Assembly: GCA_030018455.1 (NCBI GenBank)
Contig: JASEFU010000002.1
Coordinates: 62,001 to 126,000, forward strand
Reading direction: 5' to 3'
From: Dehalococcoidia bacterium
GTDB lineage: Bacteria; Chloroflexota; Dehalococcoidia; DSTF01; JALHUB01
Length of the DNA stretch: 64,000 nt
Below, in pieces: positions 53,040 through 61,557 of the stretch. Position numbers and translations under genes: made by a program. Numbering within the stretch: position 1 is the stretch's first letter; every line of letters begins with the position of its first letter. Under the pieces are notes generated by a model. It was given only the letters and a program-made list of their open reading frames with translations, had not been told where the DNA came from and ran no database searches.

Positions 53040-53942
53040 CTACTGGTGACAGTTGGTGCAGATCGGCTCCAGGTGCTCGCCCGACGGGCCTTGCTCGTAT
53101 GTGCTCATCGTGTTCAGCGATTCGTTCAGTCCGCCGTGAGTGTCGTGGCACGTCATGCACCGAATGTCGCCCTTGCCGGTGCCGAGGACCTGCTTAGGGT
53201 TGGCCGGGTCGAATAGGCGCGTACCGCTGAAGTCGCCGGCGTCGGCGTCCCAGGCGCGGTCGAGCGGGAGGTTGGTGTTGGCCCCGTCGGGGGCTGTCAC
53301 CGCTTCGGGGTGGGTCACGCCCAGGCCGTGGCGCGAGCCGCTGTGACAGGCGACGCAGACGCTACCGTTGTCGTAGCTGGTGTCGCCGATGGTGTCGCCG
53401 TTTGTGTCGACGTTGACGAAACGGCTCTTCTCCAGGAACACCCAAGCATCGGAGTGGGCGTCGTGGCACTTGCCGCAGTCGGGCTGCATGCACTTGAGGC
53501 ACGACGTGCTGGCGGGAGCCTCGCTGAACATGCCCTCGGACTCAGGGAAGCGCCCGTCGCCGTCGGTGTCGGTGCCGGTCTCGTTTTCAGGGCAGCGACC
53601 GTCGTGATCGGCGTCGTAGCAGCGGTCCCCCTGCGGGTGGTTGTGATAGTTGGGGTTCACGATGTAGTCGCCGGAAGCGACGGCTTCATCGTGACAACTG
53701 AAGCAGAGGGGAAGGATCACCGAGTCGCCGGCGTAGCCGCCGTACGGGGCCTGGGCCCACAGGTAATCGCCCTGGGCCTTGTGGGGGATGTGACAGTGCT
53801 CGCATGTCGGAACGTCCGCGGTGCCCATGTCGTGGGCGGTGCCGTAGATGTCACCCTTCCCCGCCTGGCCGACCCCAACGATGAGCAGGGCCGCGGCCGC
53901 CGCCGCCAGCGCTACTGCCAGAGGGATTAGCTTCCTGTTCAT
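53040..53942 (-). CDS. Six-haem cytochrome c with acidic calcium-like loops
   Basis: A 300-residue exported cytochrome starting at the ATG at 53942 (GGGAGG upstream). Signal region: LIPLAVALAAAAAALLIVG. CxxCH motifs are CEHCH, CFSCH, CGKCH, CVACH, CMTCH, CTNCH, with extra Cys in CLKCMQPDCGKCH. An insert between haems 2 and 3 has DADHDGRCPENETG and TDTDGDGRFPESE, which look like Ca-binding loops. Shared segments (KGDIYGTAHDMG, KAQGDYLWAQ) match the other two. A longer start at 54083 overlaps the regulator gene and is rejected. Promoter copy c lies upstream. Confidence 0.9.
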   Translation of the reverse strand: MNRKLIPLAVALAAAAAALLIVGVGQAGKGDIYGTAHDMGTADVPTCEHCHIPHKAQGDYLWAQAPYGGYAGDSVILPLCFSCHDEAVASGDYIVNPNYHNHPQGDRCYDADHDGRCPENETGTDTDGDGRFPESEGMFSEAPASTSCLKCMQPDCGKCHDAHSDAWVFLEKSRFVNVDTNGDTIGDTSYDNGSVCVACHSGSRHGLGVTHPEAVTAPDGANTNLPLDRAWDADAGDFSGTRLFDPANPKQVLGTGKGDIRCMTCHDTHGGLNESLNTMSTYEQGPSGEHLEPICTNCHQ

Positions 53943-53987
53943 GACATACCTCCCGCCTAGTATTTCCCGACTAGGTTGCATTGCGTG

Positions 53988-54068
53988 ACCATTCTCACAC
54001 AGGGGAAAGCGGCGGGTCATAAATTGTCGTGAAAAAGTGGTCTTCCCGCAGGTAGAGAACCGTTCACC
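53988..54068 (-). promoter_or_regulatory. Shared cytochrome promoter-operator, copy c
   Basis: On the minus strand: GGTGAACGGTTCTCTAC (54068-54052), 14 bases, CTTTTTCACGAC (54037-54026), then AATTTATGAC (to 54016), 16 bases, TGTGAGAATGGT (53999-53988). Compared with a and b it has an extra 11 bases, one helical turn, between operator and core promoter. It overlaps the last bases of the response regulator gene. Start near 53984 leaves about a 42-base leader. Confidence 0.65.
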
Positions 54069-54825
54069 TTTGGGTGAGCGCATCCCGGACGCGCCGCCCC
54101 GGCGTTTCGCAGCCGTGCGCTTCGCCGTTCGAAGGGCCGCCGTTCCGCAGGCAGTAGCCGTCGCCGTAGTGGGTGATGATGTATTGTGGGTGTCTTGGGT
54201 CGACCTCGATCTTGCGACGGAGCCGGTAGACGTAAGTCTTCAGGTACTGTGGCTCGTCGTGGTACTCTTCGCCCCATATGCTGGTCAGCAGGGCCTTGTG
54301 ACTGACCACCTGCCCCGGGTGCCGCGCCAGCTCCTCGATAATGCGGTACTCCTTAGCGGTCAGGTAGAGCTTTTTCCCCTTCAGTGTCACCTGTCTTCGG
54401 ACGAAGTCAACCGTCAGGTCGCCGCAGTGAAAGACATCCGGGCGGTCGCCGCCGTTCGCTCCGCCGGCGCGGCGCAGCAGGGCGTCGACGCGGGCCATCA
54501 GCGTCCGGTAGCCGAAGGGCTTGGTGATGTAGTCATCGGCGCCCGATTCCAGCCCCTGCACCACGTCCTCTTCGCGGTCCCTGGCGGTGAGATGGATGAT
54601 GGGCGCCGAAGTCCGCGCCCGGATGTGACGGCACACCTCGAAGCCCTCCATATCGGGCAGCATGACGTCGAGCACGATGAGGTCCGGCCGTTCCTTCTCC
54701 ACCATCGCCAGCCCCTCCGTGCCTGTGACGGCGGTGATCAGGCGGTACCCGGGCCGGTAGACCTGGAAGGCCACCTCGAGGACCTTGAGGAATTCCTTCT
54801 CGTCATCCACCAACAGTATTTTCAT
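54064..54825 (-). CDS. OmpR-family response regulator
   Basis: A 253-residue regulator. The receiver has DDE at the acidic pocket, LIVLDVMLPDMEG as the phospho-acceptor site and TKPFG with the conserved Lys. The winged helix has LTAKEYRIIEELARHPGQVV and LRRKIEVDPRHPQYI. Its start overlaps the end of the sensor kinase by 23 bases. It is a candidate binder of the operator repeats upstream of the cytochrome genes, because copy c lies at its own 3' end; this is inference. Confidence 0.92.
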   Translation of the reverse strand: MKILLVDDEKEFLKVLEVAFQVYRPGYRLITAVTGTEGLAMVEKERPDLIVLDVMLPDMEGFEVCRHIRARTSAPIIHLTARDREEDVVQGLESGADDYITKPFGYRTLMARVDALLRRAGGANGGDRPDVFHCGDLTVDFVRRQVTLKGKKLYLTAKEYRIIEELARHPGQVVSHKALLTSIWGEEYHDEPQYLKTYVYRLRRKIEVDPRHPQYIITHYGDGYCLRNGGPSNGEAHGCETPGRRVRDALTQR

Positions 54826-56539
54826 TGCCTGTCACCTTCTTTCCGTTGCCGTTGCGTGGCAGCGCGAACGTGAACACAGTGCCCTCGCCGGGCGCGCTCG
54901 TCGCCCAGACGCGCCCGCCGTGCAGATCGACGAGCCGCCGCACGATGACCAGCCCGAGGCCGTGGCCGTCGCGCGCGAAGGGGCGCCGCCCTCCGTCGAG
55001 GAGACGCTCGAGGCGCTCGCCGGGGATGCCGGGGCCGTCATCCTCCACCGCCACGCTGACGCTCTCGCCCTCGTTTTTCGCCCGGACGGTGATGTGCGTT
55101 TTCTCGGGCGTATGGCGGGAGGCGTTGGCTATCAGGTTGAGAAGCACCTGCTGAACGCGGTCGGGGTCGCCGTTGACCGGCGGCAGCCGCGACGGCAGCG
55201 CCAGCGAAAGCTCCTGCTCCTTCCCCTCGAGCATCGGCTGCACGCTGTCCGCCACTTCCATGATAAGCGGTCGCAGGTCGATGGCTCGGCGGCGGAGCGT
55301 GAGGTTCCCCGCCTCCATTCGGGCGAGGTCCAGCAGGTCGGAAACGCGGCGGCTCATGCGGTCGATGTTGCGGGCGATGACACGCAGCAGCTCCTGGCGG
55401 GGCACTTCCGTGGGCTTGCCGGTCTCGTCGAGGAGTATTTCCGTGGCGTTGTGTATGAGCGTGAGAGGCGTCTGTATCTCGTGCGAGGCCATGGCCAGGA
55501 ACTCCGCCTTGCCGGCCTCGGCGTCCTGGAGACGGGCGGCCATGGAGTTGACGCCCTGTGCCAGCCGTCCCACCTCATCGGCGGAGTCGATGTCGACGCG
55601 CTGCCCGAAATCGCCCGCCCCGATGCGTCCGATCACGGACACCACGCGCTCCAGCCGCGAGGCGATGGCGCGGGCGGTGGCGAACCCGAGCACGAGCAGC
55701 ACGAGCGGCACGATGAGCGCCGCCGCGATACCGGCGCCGAGCACCATGTCGCTGGGCCAAACATCGGACCTGGGGACGAATACGGCGGCCGTTACCCCGC
55801 TTTCCGTGCCGAGTGAGTCTACGACGTCATAGGCGGCGGCGTAGGCGCGCCCGTTCACCGCCGACCCCCCTTTGACCGGCCCATCGCCTGCCGGCTGCGG
55901 GGGCGGAGGAGGCGCAACGGTGCTCTGGCCGTGCAGATTGGAAAACGTGCCGGCAAGGAGCGAGCCGTCGCGGTACAGCGCGAGCTCGACCGAGGTCGAC
56001 GGTTTGAGCTCCGTGAGGAGCCGTTCCAGCAGGCGCCCGGCGACGACGTACCCGCGCGGGCTCCCCGTTGACGGAACCGGGGCCGCGACTGCCAGCACGG
56101 CGCCGCCCTGCGAAGAGACAATGCCTGCCGTCCCGTCGCCGCTGAGGCCCGCGAAGTCGCCATCAGAAAGGACCCGCCCGGCCCCGACGGCAAGCGTCCG
56201 GCCATCCGCCGCGAGCACCTGGAGGGCGTCGAGGGAGCCCGCCCCGTTCGCCAGTATGTGCGATAGCGCCGCGCCGTCGTTCGCCGCCAGGGCCGCCGCC
56301 AGGTCCGGCCTCTCGCTCAACGCGAGGGCAGAATCGCGAAGGCGGTCCGTCTCGTGGTCGAGGTGAAGCAGGAAGAGGGAACGGGCGCTATCGAGCCTGA
56401 GGTCGACGTTCTCCGACGCCGCCTTCTTTGCCAGGGGCAGCGCGAAACCCACCACGACCACTGCGGTCAGCACGATGAGCAACGAGAAGGGTATCACGAT
56501 CTGAAAGCGCAGCGGCAGGTCGAAGAAGCGCGTCTTCAC
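54803..56539 (-). CDS. Membrane sensor histidine kinase
   Basis: A 578-residue kinase from the GTG at 56539. Two membrane spans (IVIPFSLLIVLTAVVVVGF; LGAGIAAALIVPLVLLVLGF) flank an extracytoplasmic Cache-like sensor of about 250 residues with a Pro-rich loop. HAMP, the H-box MASHEIQTPLTLIHNATEI (usually SHELRTPL) and ATPase motifs (NLIANASRHT, EDDGPGIPG, GHGLGLVIVRRL) follow. The GTG overlaps the hemA stop, so sensor and HemA are translationally coupled. A longer frame to 56911 runs inside hemA and is rejected. Sensed signal unknown. Confidence 0.9.
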   Translation of the reverse strand: MKTRFFDLPLRFQIVIPFSLLIVLTAVVVVGFALPLAKKAASENVDLRLDSARSLFLLHLDHETDRLRDSALALSERPDLAAALAANDGAALSHILANGAGSLDALQVLAADGRTLAVGAGRVLSDGDFAGLSGDGTAGIVSSQGGAVLAVAAPVPSTGSPRGYVVAGRLLERLLTELKPSTSVELALYRDGSLLAGTFSNLHGQSTVAPPPPPQPAGDGPVKGGSAVNGRAYAAAYDVVDSLGTESGVTAAVFVPRSDVWPSDMVLGAGIAAALIVPLVLLVLGFATARAIASRLERVVSVIGRIGAGDFGQRVDIDSADEVGRLAQGVNSMAARLQDAEAGKAEFLAMASHEIQTPLTLIHNATEILLDETGKPTEVPRQELLRVIARNIDRMSRRVSDLLDLARMEAGNLTLRRRAIDLRPLIMEVADSVQPMLEGKEQELSLALPSRLPPVNGDPDRVQQVLLNLIANASRHTPEKTHITVRAKNEGESVSVAVEDDGPGIPGERLERLLDGGRRPFARDGHGLGLVIVRRLVDLHGGRVWATSAPGEGTVFTFALPRNGNGKKVTGNENTVGG

Positions 56540-57822
56540 GGCGTCCCTCCCCCGGCCGGCGCGGCTGCTTCTTCCCCGTTCAGCCCGAAGAGGTCGTGGG
56601 CGGCGGCCAGGTAGTTCGGGTCCGCCCCCTGCGATTTCAGACGGGTGACAGGGGAGTGCAGCAGTTTCTTTACGATCGCCTGCGTCAGGGCGTCGATGCG
56701 TTGCCGCTCCGCCGCCTCGAGGTGACGCAGGCGACGGAATGTCTTCTCCATCTCCTGCCGGCGGATCTCTTCTGCTCTCCGCCGCAGCGAGACGATGGTC
56801 GGGACGGCGCGCAGCGACTGCCACCAGTCGAGGAAGCGCTGCGCTTCCTCTTCCACAATCGCCTCCGCCCTGGCCTTCTCCTTCTCCTGCTCCTCGGGAG
56901 TGACGGGGCACATCGCGCCCAGGTCGTCGATGTCGTATAGCTCCACACCCGGTATCGCGCGGACGGCGACGTCGATGTCGCGGGGCACGGCGATGTCGAT
57001 GAGCAGGAGGGGGCGTCCGTTGCGCTCCGCCATCGCCGCGGCGACGCGCTCCTCACCGATGAGGAACCCGTCCGACCCGCTGGCGCTGATCATCACGTCG
57101 GCGGCAGCGAGCGCTTCGTTCAGACGCGAGAAGGGGACGGCTTCGGCGCCGAGTTGCTGCGCAAGGTCGACGGCGCGCTCGCCGGTGCGGTTGGTGATGA
57201 CGAGGCGGCGCGCCCCCGCCTTGACGAGGCTGCGCGCCGTGAGGGCGCCGGCCTCGCCCGCGCCGAGGACAAGCACGTCGCGCTGCGAGAGGTCGCCCGT
57301 GATGCGCTGGGCGAGCGCCACGGCTGCGGAGCTCACAGACTTGCCGTGGTGGCAAACGAGCGTTTCGCTGTGCACGCGGCGCCCCGCGCGGATCGCCGAG
57401 TGGAAGAGACGGCTGAGGACGCCGTTGCACAACCGCGCTTCAGCGGCGAGCGCGAGCGTGCTCCGCACCTGCCCCAGGATCTCCGATTCGCCGAAGATCA
57501 TGGAGTCGAGGCCCGCGGCCACACGATGCAGGTGGCGCACCGCCGCTTCGTTGCGCAGATAGTACACGTGGCGGGCCAGGCAATCGGTGCGGGCGCCTGT
57601 CGCGCCTTCGAGGAGACGGAGGGCGTCGTCGCGCTGCCGCTGCGGGCCGTCGGCGAGGAAGTAAAGCTCCATCCGGTTGCAGGTGGAGAGAGGAACGCCG
57701 TTGCCTACATGCTCGCGCAGGTAGGCCAGCGCCTGTGGAAGCTCCTCCGTGCCGAGAGTGAATCGCTCCCGCAGGTAGAGCGGCGCCGTCTTGTGATTAA
57801 GCCCGACCAGTACGATGTCCAT
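56536..57822 (-). CDS. hemA: Glutamyl-tRNA reductase
   Basis: A 428-residue HemA. VLVGLNHKTAPL opens the catalytic domain, the nucleophilic Cys is in STCNRMELY, GESEILGQVR is the substrate loop, and LVLGAGEAGALTARSL is the NADPH Rossmann motif. It makes glutamate-1-semialdehyde, the first step of the C5 tetrapyrrole route, supplying the siroheme-based path. Its position between ccdA and a sensor kinase couples precursor supply to cytochrome assembly. GTGA with the kinase is listed above. Other hem genes are not in the window. Confidence 0.95.
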   Translation of the reverse strand: MDIVLVGLNHKTAPLYLRERFTLGTEELPQALAYLREHVGNGVPLSTCNRMELYFLADGPQRQRDDALRLLEGATGARTDCLARHVYYLRNEAAVRHLHRVAAGLDSMIFGESEILGQVRSTLALAAEARLCNGVLSRLFHSAIRAGRRVHSETLVCHHGKSVSSAAVALAQRITGDLSQRDVLVLGAGEAGALTARSLVKAGARRLVITNRTGERAVDLAQQLGAEAVPFSRLNEALAAADVMISASGSDGFLIGEERVAAAMAERNGRPLLLIDIAVPRDIDVAVRAIPGVELYDIDDLGAMCPVTPEEQEKEKARAEAIVEEEAQRFLDWWQSLRAVPTIVSLRRRAEEIRRQEMEKTFRRLRHLEAAERQRIDALTQAIVKKLLHSPVTRLKSQGADPNYLAAAHDLFGLNGEEAAAPAGGGTP

Positions 57823-57843
57823 TTTCGTTTGCCTGACGCCCGG

Positions 57844-58569
57844 TCAAGTAAGGTCGTAGTAGGCCCTCTGGAACCACTGGTTCAGGTAACCCCACTGTCC
57901 GAGCAACAGTAGCACTCCCATCCCGATGAGCAGCGCGCCGGCGACGCCATTGACGACGACGGAATGCCTCCGCACCCAGGAAAAGACGCGCAGCGCGGAA
58001 GCGAAGCCCAGACCCGCCAGAATGAATGGGATGCCGAAACCCAGCGAATAGACGAAAAGCAAGAGTCCGCCCCTTCCCGCCGTCTCGGTGGCGCCGGCGT
58101 AGAAGAGGATCGATCCGAGGATGGGGCCGACGCACGGCGTCCACGCGAAGGCGAACGCCATGCCCAGCAGCACCGGCGCCGCGGGGCCGAGCACGTCGGT
58201 GGGAACGTTCATGCTCCACTCGCGCTGAAGCCAGGCGACACGCGGCAGCCCCATCACCGTCAGCCCGAAGAAGACCATCGCCGCGCCCGCCACCTGGTAC
58301 ATCGTCGACCGGTGCTCCTCGAAGAAGCCGCCGAGGAGCGAGACGGAGGTGCCGAGCAGGACGAAGACGAGCGTGAAGCCGAGCATGAACAGGACGGAGG
58401 TCCACAGCGCCCGCATCGTCGCCCGGACGCGGCCGCCGGCGTCGACGGTGCTCCCCGCCACGTAGGCCAGGAAGCCGGGGGCCAGCGGCGCCACGCACGG
58501 CGACAGAAACGAGACCATCCCCGCCGTGAAGGCGATGCCCCATCCCGGCTCCGGCACGACGCCTGTCAC
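57844..58569 (-). CDS. ccdA: CcdA-type thiol-disulfide electron carrier
   Basis: A 241-residue membrane protein of six helices with the two redox Cys in SFLSPCVAPLAPG and FAWTPCVGPILGS. CcdA carries electrons from cytoplasmic thioredoxin to the outer-face thioredoxin that keeps haem-binding Cys reduced. The GTG at 58569 overlaps the stop of the ResA/CcmG gene. A much longer frame to 58827 is only the overlapping neighbour. Confidence 0.92.
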   Translation of the reverse strand: MTGVVPEPGWGIAFTAGMVSFLSPCVAPLAPGFLAYVAGSTVDAGGRVRATMRALWTSVLFMLGFTLVFVLLGTSVSLLGGFFEEHRSTMYQVAGAAMVFFGLTVMGLPRVAWLQREWSMNVPTDVLGPAAPVLLGMAFAFAWTPCVGPILGSILFYAGATETAGRGGLLLFVYSLGFGIPFILAGLGFASALRVFSWVRRHSVVVNGVAGALLIGMGVLLLLGQWGYLNQWFQRAYYDLT

Positions 58570-59156
58570 CGCTGCACCTCCTCGATGAAGGCGGAGAGCG
58601 AGTCCGTACTGAGCGGCCCCGCGTACTTGAGGACGATGACGCCCTCGCGGTTGATGAAGAACGTCTCCGGCACGCCGGTGGCGCCGTAGTCGAAGTAGAT
58701 GCTGCCCTCGTCCGGCCCGTTGGGGTAGGTGATGCCGAACTCCTCGATGTACTTCCTCGCGTCGGCGTCGTTGTCCAGCACGTTCACCCCCACAAACACG
58801 ACCCCCTCGTCCCGGTAATCGCGCCAAGCCTGCTCCAGCTCGTCCGCCTCATCGCGGCAGGCCTCGCACCAGGAGGCCCAGATATTCAGGACCACCGGTT
58901 TCCCGCGGTTCTCGGAGAGGGTGAAGCTTCCGCCGTCGAAGAGACTGAGGGTGAAGTCGGGGGCCGCGCGGTTGAGGCGAAGCGGCCCGGCCCCGGCTTC
59001 GCCCTTGTTGGCGAGACCGTAGGCGAGCAGCGCCACCAGCCCCAGGGCGACGGCGACCACGAAGGCAAAGCCGAGGCGGCGCGTCCAGCGCGCCCACGCC
59101 GGAATATGGGCCCCCTCGCCTGCCGCCGCTTCTTCCTCAAATGTCATTCCGCTCAT
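58566..59156 (-). CDS. ResA/CcmG-type membrane-anchored thioredoxin
   Basis: A 196-residue protein with one N-terminal helix (RLGFAFVVAVALGLVALLAYG) and a TlpA-type thioredoxin fold whose active site is WASWCEAC. GVPETFFINREGVIV fits the cis-Pro region. It reduces apocytochrome or CcmH Cys pairs for haem ligation. Start ATG overlaps the ccmD stop and its stop overlaps ccdA. Confidence 0.92.
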   Translation of the reverse strand: MSGMTFEEEAAAGEGAHIPAWARWTRRLGFAFVVAVALGLVALLAYGLANKGEAGAGPLRLNRAAPDFTLSLFDGGSFTLSENRGKPVVLNIWASWCEACRDEADELEQAWRDYRDEGVVFVGVNVLDNDADARKYIEEFGITYPNGPDEGSIYFDYGATGVPETFFINREGVIVLKYAGPLSTDSLSAFIEEVQR

Positions 59157-59359
59157 CCCGCCGCCTCACGCGTGATACCGGCGACGAGGCGTTCGGGCTG
59201 CTCTTCCGCCTCTCCGACGCGCGTCCCCTGCAACGTCGCCTTGAGGAAAGTCACTTCTTTGCGCAGCGCCTCCGCCTGGCCGGCGAGACGAAACAGGTAC
59301 ACGACAAGCCCCAGCCAGACGGCGCCGTACGCCAGCGCCAGGTACCAGACGTCGCTCAT
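59153..59359 (-). CDS. ccmD: CcmD-like small membrane protein
   Basis: A 68-residue protein with one membrane span (YLALAYGAVWLGLVVYLF) followed by a charged helix. Size, topology and position after ccmC fit CcmD, which helps release holo-CcmE from the CcmABC complex. Sequence is poorly conserved, so position is the main evidence. Its stop overlaps the ResA/CcmG ATG (ATGA). Confidence 0.75.
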   Translation of the reverse strand: MSDVWYLALAYGAVWLGLVVYLFRLAGQAEALRKEVTFLKATLQGTRVGEAEEQPERLVAGITREAAG

Positions 59360-59361
59360 GG

Positions 59362-60096
59362 CTAGCCTCTCCTTTCCTCCATCCAACTGATGCGCCTTCT
59401 CAGCTCTGTTACCTCCTGACGGGAGCGTTCCAGCATCGAGCGCAAGAGCGTCAGGTGCAGGAGGACGGCGCTGAAGGCGGCCAGCGATAGGAACAGGGCG
59501 GGGAGCATGGCTGGCTCCACGCTGAAGCCGTTGCCCGTCAGCACCGTCGGGTGCATGGTCCGCCACCACCGGATTGACATGAAAGCGATCGGGACATCCA
59601 AGAACGCGATGATTCCGAACACGGCGGCGAACGTCGCGCGTCGCTGCCCCTCCTCCACCATGCTCCGCATCACCAGATACGAAACGTATATCAACCAGAG
59701 GAGGAACGTCGTCGTCAGGCGGGGGTCCCACGTCCACCAGGTGCCCCACGTGCTCCGCGCCCAGATCGAGCCCGAGACGAGGGCAATGCTGACGAAGACC
59801 ACGCCCGTCTCCGCCGCCGATACGGCGACGACGTCCCAGCGGGCGGACTTCGTGCGCAGATAGGCGACGCTTGCCGCAAAAACAATGAAGAACGCCAGGA
59901 AGGCCGCCCACGCCGCCGCAACGTGGAAGTAGAAGATGCGCTGGATGTCGCCCATCGCCGCCTCGGTGGGGGCGATGACCAGCGCCTCGGTCAGCGCCGC
60001 CAAAAGCAGCGCGGCGGCGAGGACGGGCAGGCCGAACCGGAGCCCGGGCAGGCCGGCCGTCGCGGAGCCGGCGAGAGCGTTCAATCTGATGTTCAC
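59362..60096 (-). CDS. ccmC: Haem exporter/handler CcmC
   Basis: A 244-residue membrane protein with the tryptophan-rich haem motif WGTWWTWDPRLTTT and His in IFYFHVAAAW. CcmC presents haem to CcmE. The GTG at 60096 overlaps the ccmB stop. The stop is two bases from ccmD. Confidence 0.94.
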   Translation of the reverse strand: MNIRLNALAGSATAGLPGLRFGLPVLAAALLLAALTEALVIAPTEAAMGDIQRIFYFHVAAAWAAFLAFFIVFAASVAYLRTKSARWDVVAVSAAETGVVFVSIALVSGSIWARSTWGTWWTWDPRLTTTFLLWLIYVSYLVMRSMVEEGQRRATFAAVFGIIAFLDVPIAFMSIRWWRTMHPTVLTGNGFSVEPAMLPALFLSLAAFSAVLLHLTLLRSMLERSRQEVTELRRRISWMEERRG

Positions 60097-60833
60097 GAGG
60101 CCATCTCCTCGATAACGTACTCGAAAAGCGGCGGGCAGAGCGTCAGGAAGAGGGCGTCGAACGCGGCCAGCACCGACAGCGCCGGCAGGAGCTCGCCCCA
60201 CGACTGGCCTTGCAGAGCGATGCGCGTCCCCTCCACAGCGGCGATGATCAGCGGTATCGCGACCGGCAACAGCAGCAGGGGGAGCATCAGCTCCCGTGAG
60301 CGCGTGGTCACCGCCATCGCCGAGAAAAGCGTGCCGACGGTGACGAAGCCCAGCGTGCCGAGAACGACAATGACGATCAGTCCCGGTGACAGCAGGGAGG
60401 CATCGGCGAAGACGGCGAAAAGGGGCAGCAGGAAGAGTTCGAGCGCCGATGTCAGCAGCAGCGCGCCCGCCGCCTTGCCAATAAAGATGACGCTGCGGTC
60501 CATGGGGGCGAGGAGCAGCCCTTCCAGCCCTCCCTGCGCCCTCTCCTTGGCGAAGACGTAGCTCAGCCCCATCATCCCGGCGAGGACGATGGCCACCCAG
60601 AGGACGCCCGGCCCCGCTGTCTCCTTCATCTCGCCACCGAGATCGAACGCGAAGTTAAAGATGACAAGCGTCAGCAGCGCGAAGACGAGGCTGCCGCTCA
60701 GCGCCTCGCGGCTGCGCAGCTCGACGCGCACGTCCTTGGCGACGATCGCGAGCGCAAAGCCGAGCGACGACAGAAAGCCGTCAGCGGGCTGCGCTTGTGT
60801 GGCTGAAGTAGACTTCCTTAAGGCTTCCCACAT
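60093..60833 (-). CDS. ccmB: Haem exporter permease CcmB
   Basis: A 246-residue membrane protein with six helices and the CcmB opening (VAKDVRVELRSREALSG), VFAKERAQGGLEGLLLAP and FDALFLTLCPPLFEYV. It is the permease of the CcmAB ABC transporter. The ATG overlaps ccmA by 53 bases; a later start would remove part of the conserved N-terminus. Its stop overlaps ccmC. Confidence 0.93.
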   Translation of the reverse strand: MWEALRKSTSATQAQPADGFLSSLGFALAIVAKDVRVELRSREALSGSLVFALLTLVIFNFAFDLGGEMKETAGPGVLWVAIVLAGMMGLSYVFAKERAQGGLEGLLLAPMDRSVIFIGKAAGALLLTSALELFLLPLFAVFADASLLSPGLIVIVVLGTLGFVTVGTLFSAMAVTTRSRELMLPLLLLPVAIPLIIAAVEGTRIALQGQSWGELLPALSVLAAFDALFLTLCPPLFEYVIEEMAS

Positions 60834-61557
60834 CTAACTCGTCTCGCTTGCCGTTGAAAACAATTTTGCCCCTGTCCAGCACGGCCACGCGGTCGGCCAG
60901 GTCCAGGGCGCGCTCCAGGTTATGGGTGGTGAGCAGCACAGTCCGTCCCTGGCCGGCGGCGCGTGCCAGCATATCGACGACGAAGGCCACCCACTGCTGG
61001 TCGAGGCCGGTGTCCAGCTCGTCCAGCAGGAGGACGAGCGGCTCGTGGATCAGGGCGCGCGCCAGCGCCAGCCGCTGCTGCATGCCCCGCGAGAGGGACC
61101 GCTGCAGCGAATGCGCCTGCGCCGTCAAACCGACCAGGCGCAACTGCTCCCACGCCCGCTCCCTGGGGTCGGACAGCCCGTGTAGGCGGGCGTAGAAATC
61201 GAGGTTCTCCAGCGCCGTCAACTCGCCGTAGAGGAACGTCTCGTGGCAGACGACGCCGATCTGCTGGCGGGCCTCCGTCCGCTGCCGCAGGATATCGAAG
61301 CCGGCGATCCGCGCCGTCCCCGATGACGGGCGCAGCATGGTGCTCAACACCCTTATCAGCGTCGACTTCCCCGAGCCGTTGGAGCCGACGATGGCCAGGC
61401 GCTCGCGGGGACGGACCGTGAGGTCGACGCCGCGCAGTGCGGCCACCGGCCCGAAGTTCTTCCACACGCCGATTGCCTCGATGCCGCCGTTCGTGGCGGC
61501 GGCCGGCTGAGAAGGCGTGCTGGCGGCAGCGACGGCGGCGTCTTTCGCTTCGATCAT
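60781..61557 (-). CDS. ccmA: Haem exporter ATPase CcmA
   Basis: A 258-residue ABC ATPase with Walker A GSNGSGKST, signature LSRGMQQRLALAR, Walker B LVLLLDELDTGLD and an H-loop in TTHNLERALDLAD. It powers release of holo-CcmE. The ATG at 61557 overlaps the CcmI-zinc ribbon stop; a frame to 61713 is only overlap. Confidence 0.94.
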   Translation of the reverse strand: MIEAKDAAVAAASTPSQPAAATNGGIEAIGVWKNFGPVAALRGVDLTVRPRERLAIVGSNGSGKSTLIRVLSTMLRPSSGTARIAGFDILRQRTEARQQIGVVCHETFLYGELTALENLDFYARLHGLSDPRERAWEQLRLVGLTAQAHSLQRSLSRGMQQRLALARALIHEPLVLLLDELDTGLDQQWVAFVVDMLARAAGQGRTVLLTTHNLERALDLADRVAVLDRGKIVFNGKRDELDVGSLKEVYFSHTSAAR

